A stretch of DNA of 64,000 nucleotides from Inga oerstediana (taxonomy: Eukaryota; Streptophyta; Magnoliopsida; Fabales; Fabaceae), in NCBI GenBank assembly GCA_963210345.1, contig OY723402.1, forward strand, positions 32,835,537 through 32,899,536, written 5' to 3'. The position numbers were made by a program, and so were the translations under genes. Position 1 is the stretch's first letter; every line of letters begins with the position of its first letter. The notes beneath the pieces are model-generated. The model searched no databases. It saw nothing but the letters and a program-made list of their open reading frames with translations, and had not been told where the DNA came from. This document shows positions 48,325 through 59,175 of the stretch, piece after piece.

Positions 48325-50717
48325 CCAGGGGCAAAATCGTAAAATTGAAAATTTACTGACCAATTGGTCGGTTACCAAAGAGAAAACTCATTGGTGATTA
48401 AGAATTAATGGTTGAGATTTATTGTGTATGGGTTGGAATCATGTGCTTTTAGCCTATGTGAGCTCATGGATTAAGTGAGCAAAATTATGCCAAGTGGCAT
48501 TTTGTGGACCAAAGGATCATGTCCATTAGTCAAACATTCACTTTTCTCTTCTCTCTCTCCTATTTGGTTTTGAACATGGGCCAAGGAAGAAAAAAACTGC
48601 ACTCTTCATCATCATTATCATCTCTCATCGTCTCTCTCTCTCTCTTTCTCCATTTTCGGTGAACATGAAGAAGTAAGAGAAGAAGAAAGGTGAGATTTTG
48701 ATGTCCTTGTTGGCCTCTAATGCTTTAAACCTCCTCTCTAATGTTGTACACCTCATTGAGAGCTTTATTTTGTGGTTTTAGATATTTGAACAGAGGTGTT
48801 TAAGAGTTTGAGGGATTTGGGAAGTTGAAGAAATCAAGGTTTTGGTTTTAGCAAGTTGAAGAGGTGAGTATTTGTGACATTTTGGTATATTTGCTATGAT
48901 ATTTGGTTGAGTTTGGTAAATTTTGTAATTTGCCCTGAATATGGTGTCAATTTGGAATGTAAGAATTGGATAGAGTATTATGGTTGAATTAGTAGCCTAT
49001 TTTGTCTTTGAGTTATTAGAATTGGTTTGAAAGGGGAAGTGTAAGTTTTGGTGATTAAGTGTTTTGGGTGTAATATAGAGACCTAAGAGCAAAATTGTTG
49101 TTAGAATGGGATTTTGTGTGAATTGAGGTTATCAATGGGTTCCTCATGGAATTTTAGGTGGGAATGAATTGTGGTATAAGTTTTGGAACCATTGGTATTG
49201 TTTTAGGAAAGTATGGAAAGTTATATCAGTTGCTGCGATTTGGCTTCTGATAAGCCTCACTCAGGTGAAGTAGGGTCTCACTCGAGTGCAGTATGATATT
49301 TCCAGTGTTTCTGTGAAGTCTTCAGGCGAGGGTCAAGAGTGCTCTTCCTTATCTGTGGGTGGCATACATATCACTCGAGTGCACGGGGTATCACTCGAGT
49401 GCATGTTCATGTAGTACTATGGGTCTGTGTTTCGGGTTAACACTTGTAGGCAAATTGTCAAGAGTGCGCATGTGCACTCGCAAGTGTTGGGGGGTTACTC
49501 AAGTGCTAGGGCTAGTGCTCGAGTGCACTTGTCACTTCAGGGTGTGTTGGTGCTCTCGGGTACACACTTTTTGTGTCTCACTTTATGGGACTCGAGTACA
49601 AGTGGGGGCATCACTCGAGTGAGGCCTTCTTCACTCGAGTGATTCAGCCAAAAATCAATGCTTTTGCCTCCAAAAAGAGATCTTCAGGGTAGTTTTCCCC
49701 AACCCTTTATGTGTGTGTTTAGGCTTCTAGTAGCCACTCAAAGAGTTCAAATGATAACCAACTTTATGTGTTATAGAAGAAATAGCTTGGAATAAGAGAT
49801 TAATCCGCTATTCTTAATTTTGGGTTATAGGGTTTGACATCTTCCGTACTCGTGAGCCCACTGTGCCAAGGAACGTTAGGAAAGAATAAAGTAGTGACTC
49901 TTTCTCTTATACTGTATGTAAAGCATTGTATGTATGTTTATCTGCATTGTGTTGTTACTGCTGCTTTGTGATACCTTATGACGCCTTGTAAAGCTTTGTG
50001 ATGCCTTATAATTCTGTTGCATAGTGCATACCACGAAAGCCGGCATAGTGATTACAGCGGAAGTTGGCATAGTGTTTACTGCGAAAGCAGGAATAGTGAT
50101 TACAGCGAAAGCTGTCGCATTGTGAATACAGCCGTGAGTGCTGTCGTATGTGGCATGAGCCATATATCATTGTAATGCTGCTTAACATGATCATATATGC
50201 TATGTGTTTAAATATTGTATGAGTGATTTGTTACTACTGGGATTCTCTTGAATCTCATTCTTTCCTTTGACTAACCATCAGCAGGGCAAGTGGCTCCAAG
50301 GAGAAGTGGGCAACCAGGAGCGGTTAGGATGTTGTAGAGACGTTTTACATTTTGGACTGTTCGTTATCTATTTTGGATTGGGATTATTGTATATATTTTG
50401 GGATGTAAATATTGTTTTGGATATGTAATCCCCTATTTTGGGAAAATATACACCCATTATATATATATATATATATATATGTAACCTGGGATTTGCTGGG
50501 ATTTTTAGTTGTGCACTATGATATTTATGAATGTGATTTAACTGTAAAGGTAATTATATTTGAAACGTGAATATGGGACCAGGTTAAATATATTTTGAAT
50601 TATTTTTGTGAATACCTTATCATAAGGATGAGGAATTATAAATATTAAATTGATATTATTGGTCTCTATTTCACTTAAATTTCAAAATCCGAATATAATT
50701 CCGGTGAGGGGGTTACA
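48325..50717 (+). mobile_element. Long gypsy-type LTR copy, 5' edge uncertain
   Basis: It aligns by eye with 360-4252 over conserved blocks (ttggtcggttacc near 48365, ccccaaccctttatgtg near 49695, gggattctcttgaatctc near 50239) and ends GGGGGTTACA at 50717. An AT-repeat lies at 50458-50480. The 5' terminus TGTAAC and a matching TSD could not be found, so it may be truncated. It holds a CTCGAG array and, at 50035-50150, gaaagctgtcgcattg repeats. Confidence 0.7.
49275..49645. repeat. Array of CACTCGAGTG palindromes in the gypsy-type LTR
   Basis: Exact CTCGAG at 49281, 49374, 49394, 49518, 49591, 49614 and 49634, mostly in tcactcgagtgc. Degenerate ones (ctcaagtgc, ctcgggtac, ctcaggtg) lie between. 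Other copies of this LTR have GGCC-type motifs in this position (3040-3260; 57190-57290). Confidence 0.85.
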
Positions 50718-52002
50718 TATTGTAAATTTGGGAAATGATGAACCCTAACTGTTATGCTGCCCAAATTTAGTCTAACTCATGTTGGGAATGTAATTAAATT
50801 GTTAATAAAGTGCTCAGGAGTAGAAAGGAGCAAGTTTGTGAAGTCAGAATTCAAAAACCCTAATTTTTCCTAGAGTATTGTAAGTTCAGCCAGATCTAGA
50901 ATAGGGGGTTATGGCTATATTTTTGATAATATGATGATTCCATTGTGATCATGAGGGAAAATTAGGTAGGGATATAATTGATCACTTTTCCAGAAAAGCC
51001 CTAGAAAGCGAAATGACCAAAACGCCCCTAAAACCCTGAGTTAGTGGCTGCCAAGGGTATTTTTGTCTTTTAGCAGTGAATTTTGTAATTCTAAGTCCAA
51101 AAATTGATTCCTTGGGCAAAAATATGTAAGAATAACCTGGGTCAAGATTTCAGGAAGAGTATGGTTGAAGCGGGTACAGCAGGGTCGGGCCGGGTCCCAA
51201 AGTGCAATTTGGTAATTTTTTAATATAAACTCATATAATCACTAGAAACACTATGAAAGTGTCTAAACTAGTACATGAATGGGTTTTAACCTAATATTTT
51301 TACATTTAGAATTTTAGTACTCGATTAGTAGCCCGAGCTATGACATGAAGCTTGAGGAACGGTTTCACAAGTTGAAAAGGGGTTTAAGGTAGTAACTTTA
51401 TCCTTTATACACTACATGATTGTTTATATGCTTTGTATATGACATCTTCTATAATATGTATGATATACAGTGCCTAGGGTACACTGATAAATAGTGCCTA
51501 TGGGTACACTGATATGCCCAGTCGAGGACCGAGGTACAAAATGTGTAGGGGTTGCAATAGTGGTTAGCTCTAAATATATTTCCGACTGAACTGAGTTATA
51601 TGTTAGTATATTATTGCATTTTTTGATATTTGGTATATTTATTTATCTCATTTTTTATGAATGATTATCTATTACTATTGAGATTCGTTTGAATCTTACC
51701 CTTTATCAATTAAACAAATATTCCAGCGGGAACCAGTGGCTCCAAGGGCAAGATGGTAGATACGGGCAATTGAAGGGTGCGAATCCCTTGATCAGAGTTT
51801 AATGGTTATATATAGTCTATTATGTTTAAATATTTTGGATATTTGGACAATTTGTATATATTATGAAACCTTGAGGGGAAGACCGATAATATAATCAAGT
51901 ATCTTGTATTAATATATCAATATATTTACACTATTTATATGTTACTCACCGAACTACGCACAAGAACTTTGAAAAATATGAAAATAAGATATGGGTCTTA
52001 CA
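50718..52002 (+). mobile_element. Related gypsy-type LTR fragment
   Basis: Includes a tagtactcgattagtagcccgag-like segment near 51315, a block (51465-51580) shared with 6089-6322, the family block attgagattcgtttgaatc near 51679, and an end gatatgggtcttaca at 52002. The 5' edge is not visible and it has no coding content. Confidence 0.5.
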
Positions 52003-52170
52003 GGGATAGTACAATTGAGAGGGAGTACACAATACAATCAAGTATTTGAGATAATATAGGTATATTATAGTTAACTTTATTTACGTTTACTTGTTTTTTG
52101 TAAGTAGTATACTTAAATGATTTGATAATAGTATATAATGAATGTTCATATTAGAGAGAGTGAAGAATAA

Positions 52171-55100
52171 TGTAATATCCCAAAATGCATCTAAAGGCTA
52201 AATGTAATAGACAGTGAAATAAAAGGATTAATGGCACTCTAAATTAATATTGCCATAATCAAGGGCAAAAGAGACAATTGCTACTTGATCTTGAGGTCAA
52301 AATTGAAAACCAAAATGAAGGGTCAAGATTTGATCCTGAAAAGCAAATGTAGTAATGAGAATGAAATGCAAAAATTTACTCTTCCTCTCACCTTGTTAAA
52401 CATCCAAAAATGTAAAATAGAAAGAAGGAAAAGTTGGTCAAAATGTCCAACCACATTAAGGAAAAACAAGGTCAAGCTTGAACCTATAGACATGAGATTA
52501 CATGGTCAACTCATTTCCTCTTCAATTTCGTTTGGGACCCAAAGAAAAGAGGAAGAAGATAGGCAATTTAAGTGATGCCAAATCCATTGAATAAGTCAAA
52601 AAACAAAAGGAAGGAAAAGAAGAAGAACAAGCCAACATGTTTTCATTCTTGGTCAATAATTGTGGCTAGCCATAAAAGAGAAAAGAAGAGAGGATTTAAC
52701 CAATATACTTCCTCACTCTTGGCACATTTTGGACGTCCAATACATGAGCAAAGAAAAGACTTGATGAAAGAAAAAAACTCAAGTTGAATTGTTACAAGTA
52801 TTTGACCAAGGTGAATCAATTTTGACCACAACTTTTTACCACCTTTGGACCACAATTTTGGCTGCCTCTTTAAGTAATAAGGGAAAGGAAAATCTGATCA
52901 TTTATCACTCTCTCTCTCCATCTTCAAGTCGGTTTGCAGAAGCCCAAAACGTAAAGCAAGAAAAGCAAGGTTTCAAGGTGAGTTTGATCTTCATTTTCCA
53001 CCTCCTTAACCTCATCTATGGCTCAAGTGACCTTCATGAAACTTGTTCCTCTCTTTCTTAGCTTCATTTCTATGGTTTTTCTTGAAGAAGAGGAGCTTTC
53101 AGCCACCTTGCAAGAACAAAAGTTGAGAAATCAAGAAAATAACACAAGAAGAAGCAAAAGGTAAGCAAGAGCATTATGTTGATGTATATGATGCTTTAAT
53201 TGGCTGAGTTGTGGTGGGCTATTGTGATAGCCCTAATTTCGGTTTTTAGGGTATATTAGGGATCATGAAGCTTTCATCCTATGTATGTGCTTATATGTTG
53301 GTTTGGAGGCAAATGAGCTAAGCTTAGTGATTAGATAGTAAAGTGGTTGTTTATTGTAAAATACCCTAAAATTCTGCCAAAACAGAACATGGGGAGTGAG
53401 TGAGAATTTTTTTCATTTTGATGTTACCATTGTGTTCTACACAAAAAATTGTGTGGGATTAGGTTTGGTTTTTGATTTTGCAGCTATTGGACACATTGGT
53501 TGAAAATAGGAAAAACTGTCAAGTGAAACTCTGTACAGAGCAATCAGGTTGTCTGGACGTTTTGAATGAGCAAATAGTGTCAAAAAATTCTGAAATTTTC
53601 CAATCTTAAATTTCACATTCCAAGCTTCAAAATGGACATACAAGTTATGTCATTTCGTCTTTTGTGCTGGGAGTAATGATTGTCAAAAATTTGGGATTAA
53701 AACTAGAATCTGTTTTGGAGCAGTGGTGAATTTTGTGAAATTCTGTTATTGTGTGGTGATTTATGGTAATGATTCATATTTTTTCTATGAAGAGGACTTA
53801 AAGATATTTCAATAGGCTTTGAGATCACCTCATTTTGATTTTTCTAGAATTAGTTATGATTTTTCAAAGATGCTGAAAAATTCTGGTAGATTGGTAATCT
53901 ATGCGAAAATTGAAGATTTTATGGCATAAGGTAATATTGTGGAACTTTGAGGTTAGAAATTGGCCTTTTAAGTTAATTGACCACTTTAGCTCCTTAGTTG
54001 ACTTGATTAAATGACCATAGTGATAATCAACCCAAATATTATAAGTTATTAAAGAATTAAAATAGGTAATAATTCGTCATCCTTAATTTTGGTTTATAGG
54101 ATTCGATATTTGCCCTGTTCGTGATCCACCTGCGCCAAAGCACAATTGGAAAGAAAAAGGTAGTGACTCTTTCTCTTATACTGTGTGTAAAACATTGTAT
54201 GTATGTTGTCATGCATTGTGATACTTTGAGATACTGCTGGTATTACAACAAAAAGCTATCGCATTGAGCATAGAGATTATAGCGAAAGCTGTCGCATTGA
54301 GCATAGAGATTACAACGAAAGCTATTGCATTGTGTATATAGCCGTGAGTGCTGTCGTATGTGGCATGAGCCATGTATCATTGTGTTGCTGCTAAACGTGA
54401 TCTTACATGCTGTGTTTATATACTGTGTGAGTGATTTGTTACTACTGGGATTCTCTTGAATCTCATTCTTTTCATTGACTAACCTTACAGATAGGGCAAG
54501 TGGCTCCAAGGAGAAACGGATAACTAAGAGCGGCTAGGACCATGTAGGGATATTTAGTTTTGGATTGTCAATTATCCATTTTGGATTTGGAATCACTGTA
54601 TAATTTTGGAATGTAAATAATATTTTGGGATATAATTATGTAATCCCCAAAAAGGGAATCTTGTAAACCCTTAGTACACCTACATGAAACTTAGGGGTTA
54701 CCGGGATTTTTTCTATACACTCTGATATATATATATATATATATATATCAATGTGATTTAATTGCACAGGGTAATTATATTCAAAACTTGTATTTGAGAC
54801 CAGGATACTAAGAGAAATTTTTTAAAGAATTTGTGAAAACCCTACCATAAGGAAGGGATTGAATTAGGTTTAATTATCTGTCGGTCTCCAATCAATCTTA
54901 ACTATTAGGGGTGGAAATAGGCCAGACAGCCTGTTAAGGGCCTGTAGCCTGGCCTGTTCAGGCCTGACCTATCAGGCTAAAAGGCCAGGCCAAGGCCAAA
55001 ACAAAATCCTGTTTTGCTTAATAGGCCAGGCCAAGGCCTATTGACAGGCCTGTTAGGCCTGTCAGGCTGGCCTGAGCCTGTAAAAATATTTTTAAAAAAA

Positions 55101-55455
55101 ATCAGATAAGGGTTAAAGGATAATTTCGCCTGAGCCTGTAAGTTTTAGCCTGTTTTTGGCCTGTTTAAGGAGGCCTGTTAAAAAGGCTTGTTTTCAGCCT
55201 GTGGCCTGTTAGCCTGTTTTGCAGTGTGGCCTGTCGGTTTGCTTAAAAATTTTCAAAAATTCAGGCCTCCTTAACAGGCTTTAGGCCAGGCCAGGCCCAG
55301 GCCTAAAAATTGGCCTTTAACAGGCCACAAGCCAGGCTCAGGCCAATTTGTGCCTTAACAAGCCTGGCCTGTTAAGGCAAAAGCCTGGCCTGTTTCCACC
55401 CCTATAACTATGTGTTATCAAATTATAATTACGCTTATTAAGGCAGGGAGTTACA
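52171..55455 (+). mobile_element. Long gypsy-type solo LTR, 3.3 kb, TSD AATAA
   Basis: Starts TGTAATATCCCAAAATGC and ends GGGAGTTACA, with perfect AATAA duplications (52166-52170 and 55456-55460). It has the family blocks near 54160 and 54450, gaaagctgtcgcattg repeats at 54241-54365 and an AT run near 54725. A hAT-like MITE (54906-55404) is nested inside, leaving about 2.8 kb of LTR. ORFs of 71-96 codons between 52285 and 53061 are not conserved coding sequence. Confidence 0.85.
54906..55404. mobile_element. hAT-like MITE, 499 bp, rich in ggcctg motifs
   Basis: Terminal inverted repeats TAGGGGTGGAAATAGGCC (left) and TAGGGGTGGAAACAGGCC (right, opposite strand) differ at one base. A 7-bp duplication TAACTAT flanks it (54899-54905 and 55405-55411). 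The inside is dense with ggcctg / caggcc on both strands, so nearly the whole element can fold back. hAT elements usually make 8-bp duplications; 7 bp match here. Confidence 0.85.
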
Positions 55456-56166
55456 AATAACATAATTTTTCTGCTAACTTTGAAAAATAATATAAATGTT
55501 GGATGAAATAGTAATTAATTAAAGAATGTGAGAAAGATATAATTAATTAAGTTTATTTATATATTTTATAATTAATTAAAATTTACTTTATCATGAATGT
55601 TTTATAGTTTTTATATTTGTTGTCAAGTCCACTATTAGTGGATTCGAGTTCGATTCTGCTCATTGTCACTTTAATAAGCTTTTTTGTTGATGCTAATTGT
55701 TAAAAATTATTTGGTAAAAAAAAACAACTTTCACTAAGTATGGGTTCGAACACGGGATAGATTTCTGCGAACAAAACACCCACACCAACTGAGCTAATTG
55801 ATATCGAAAACGTCAAACGAAAGTTATCTTATTTAGAGAAAGTCTAATCGCTTAAAAATATGTAAAGCCTAAATTCCTAAATGCAGTTCCAGCGCCCCTT
55901 TTTTCAATCCTCAGCGCCATTTTTCCATTTCCCTCCAATAGAAAAAGAAGTTCTGTATTAAAATCAAACTAATCCTTAAATCTCCCTTCACCTCTCTCTC
56001 CTCTCTAAGCTTTCATTTGATTTCTCCATCACCCATCTTCCAATGGTTCTCCTCTCTTAGCTTCATATTGTTTTCAGCTATTGCCTAGTGTTTTGCATGT
56101 TTGGTGCCTGCAGATCAGAAACAAAGGAAGAAATTCACTCTGTCAAAGAAATTTGCTGAGGTTTGT
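55456..56166. other. Host-like stretch with SINE head and a possible small exon
   Basis: AT-rich up to 55690, then a tRNA-like SINE segment. 55900-56100 is CT-rich. At 56116-56160 a block lies between tgcctgcag (acceptor-like) and gag|gtttgt (donor-like), reading QKQRKKFTLSKKFAE in one frame. This may be a host exon, but I recognise no family. Confidence 0.35.
55690..55800 (-). mobile_element. tRNA-derived SINE or tRNA pseudogene
   Basis: On the minus strand, TAGCTCAGTTGG (55785-55796) is a good pol III A box and GTTCGAACCC (55742-55751) a good B box, 33 bp apart. The segment then runs into a T-rich tail (55718-55730). A full tRNA cloverleaf is not evident, which favours a SINE head. Confidence 0.55.
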
Positions 56167-58692
56167 TGTAACCCCCTTTCATAATCATATCCGAAATACA
56201 ACATTAGAGTGAAATAGATACCAATAATAATCAAAACTCATTTACATTCCCCATCCTTAAGATAAGGTTTTCACAAATTTATTTCACAAACACTTTAACC
56301 TGATTTCACATTCACCTTTCGGATACAATTACTACACGAAGATAATTAATATTCATAATATATCAGAGTGCACAATAATAATCCCGGCAATCCCGGGTTC
56401 AAATCTTCACTAAAGATTCATAGGGCACATGCGCCCTTTACAATTTCTTAAATGGGGATTACACAATTCTTATTCCAAATACACATTCTAATCTATCATC
56501 TGAACATATACGTCCAAAGATATACAATTATCCCAGCATATAACGATAACCAACTACAAAATCCAAATGCCCATACAGGATTCTCACCGCCCCTAGTCAC
56601 TTGCTCCTTCCTCGAGCCACCTGTTCTGTCTAAAATGTTGGTGGGGAGGGTGAGATTCTAGAGAATCCCAGTAGGAAACAGATACCAATATGCATGCAAG
56701 ATAATTGTTTAATGCATGACATGCTTGCATCACAATAACTTGTGCTCACATAATGATATATCCGCATGCTCAATGTTTCAACAACATACTCATGGCCATA
56801 GCATAAATAGAAACAGAGCTTCAATCATTCATATATGTTTCACATAATCAAGCAAAGCAATAACATGCATCAATACACAAACACAAATATCAATACATGC
56901 AGGAGAGGTAAGTTCCCTACCCTTTTTCTTTCCACGTATGCTCCAGCATCGGCTACTCACGATCTGAGCGGATATCGAACCATAATCAGGGTGAATACCC
57001 AACCCTATAACCAAATCAAGGACACAGGGTCATTCTCTTTTCCAAATTCTCATTTGCATAACACTTAAAATTGGTTACCATTCATGACCTTTAAGTGGCT
57101 AATCAAAGCCTAAACACATGCCTAAAGGCTTAGGAAACACTTGACCAAAGGTCACCTTTTAAAAGTCCAAAATGCTGATTTTTGAGGGTTGGCCACGACT
57201 AGCCTACCCATGGGCCACGGCCAATGGATGCACAGAAGGTCTTGGGCCGCGGTTCATAACTTCTGGCCATGGCCAAGAAAATTCTGTTTCCTGGCTGAAC
57301 TTTCAAAAATCATAACTAATTCTAGAAAATTTGAAATGAGGTGATTCCAAAGCCAAATGAAATATATTTAAGTCCTATTTACTGGAAAAATATGGAACAT
57401 TACTAGAAATCACCCCACAATTCTAGAATTACACAAAACTCAACACTGACCCAAAACAGAGTTCAGTTTTGATCCCAAACTTTGGAAAAGCATAACTCTC
57501 AGTTCACAAAATGAAATGACACAAAATATATATCCATTTTGAAGATTGCGATGTGAAATTTAAGACTGAAAATTTTTAGGATTTTTCAACATCATTTGTT
57601 CATTCAAATATTTTGTACAAACTGACTGCCCAGAATAGAGTTCACATTGACAGTATTTTCCAATTTTCTACCGAAGTGTCCAATGACTTCAAAATCATTA
57701 ACCAAACTTATTCCCATACAATTTTCCACAAAGAACACAATGGTAACCTCAAAATGACCAAAATCACAACCTATAACCATGCCCTATTTTGACCAATACA
57801 CAAAACCAAACACAAAGTTCCCAAACTTCACCTTTAAGCTTTAATTCAATTCTATTCATTCAAAACACTAAACAAGGCACTAATTCCATGACAACAACGT
57901 GCTAACAACACAATGACCCTCATTTTCAAAATTCAAGGCAAAATCTCCAGAAAATCCAAACTTAACCAATGGCTACAAAACCTATATAGAAAGGTTTATC
58001 TTACTCACCTCTATAACTTTTCCAAAGGAGTTTCTTGATTCTCCCAACTTCAAGATTTCTTGAGAGCTTAAACAACACCAAATGACAAATCTAAAACCAT
58101 GAAATTAAAGCTCTCAAGATAAGGAACAAGTTTATAGAACAACACTTTTCCATTAGAAGCCATTAAGAGGTTCAAATACTTACCTTTAACACAAAGCACT
58201 CCCTCTCTCTTAAGCTCCTATGGCAGCTCAAAAATGGAGGAGAGAATGAGAAAGAAAAGAATGATGATGAAGAAGGGAAATGATGATGAGGGATGGCAGA
58301 AAATTATGCCCCCCAAGCCTTCACATGCGCACAAAGAGAGAGAGAGAGAGGGAGAGAGAGAAAGCAATAAAAAAATGTGGGTTTGACTTTCTCAACCATT
58401 CTCTCACCATACCCACTTGCCAAGTGTCCCAATATCATTGGTTCTTATAAAGTAAGTAACTCATTAGTTACTCTAACCACACCATTAGCCATTTAGTTAC
58501 ATATCTCATTTTCCTCTTAGTTAGTAATTAATTTCTTCCATTAATTACTAATTTATGGCTATGCTTTCAATTTCTCAATAATTATGGCATATTAATTAAT
58601 ATTGCCATAAAAACACATAATTATTCCACTTTAATTAGATAATTATCCTTAATAATTATCATTAGCCTTTAATTAAAATTTGGGGCGTTACA
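56167..58692 (-). mobile_element. Long gypsy-type solo LTR, 2.5 kb, minus orientation
   Basis: On the minus strand it runs TGTAACGCCCCAAATTTTAA ... GGGGGTTACA, giving clean TGTAAC/GTTACA ends. The flanks are TTTGT (56162-56166) and TTTGC (58693-58697), a duplication with one mismatch. Family blocks (56642-56680 and 57095-57130) match the plus-strand copies. A (GA)n run is at about 58329-58362. It has no coding content. Confidence 0.85.
57190..57290. repeat. GGCC-type palindromic motifs in the minus-strand LTR
   Basis: gggccacggccaa, gggccgcggtt and ctggccatggccaag within about 100 bp. They lie where the homologous LTRs hold their palindrome arrays, and only about four units remain here. Confidence 0.65.
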
Positions 58693-59175
58693 TTTGCTAG
58701 TGTTTTTTTCCATTTCTAAATAGTGAAGCTAAATGTAGTTGTTCATCTTATGTTTTTATATATGCATGTAGATTAGTGTGAGCTAAAGGAGCGAAGCTGC
58801 CAAAACTAAGTTGCTCATAAAATTCGTGTGGGTGTATTATCGTGTGGTAAGCATTTCAATATTGAATATATAGCCTAGGACAATAATGACATTGACATAT
58901 ATTTGACTGGCAATAACAATAATGACCATATTTTGTATTTGCTTTGTTGTGTGAAGAGAATAGACAACTTAGCTTCCCCTTCTTGTATGGATCCATTAGA
59001 TGCACTAGAATATACATGTTTGGAGTTATTGTGGTTTTAAACCTCAAGTACCTGCACAACAATTGGTCTCATATGAAGTTGGTCCAAAAATTCTTAAGGA
59101 AAATTACAGATGAGTCCTAGGCAAAGAAATTAATTACTAATAGATCTCTTAGAGAACCTTTAGGCAAGCACATAG
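58693..59175. other. No gene recognised between LTR insertions
   Basis: Non-repetitive AT-rich sequence that continues whatever the minus-strand solo LTR interrupted. No exon could be confirmed. Confidence 0.45.
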
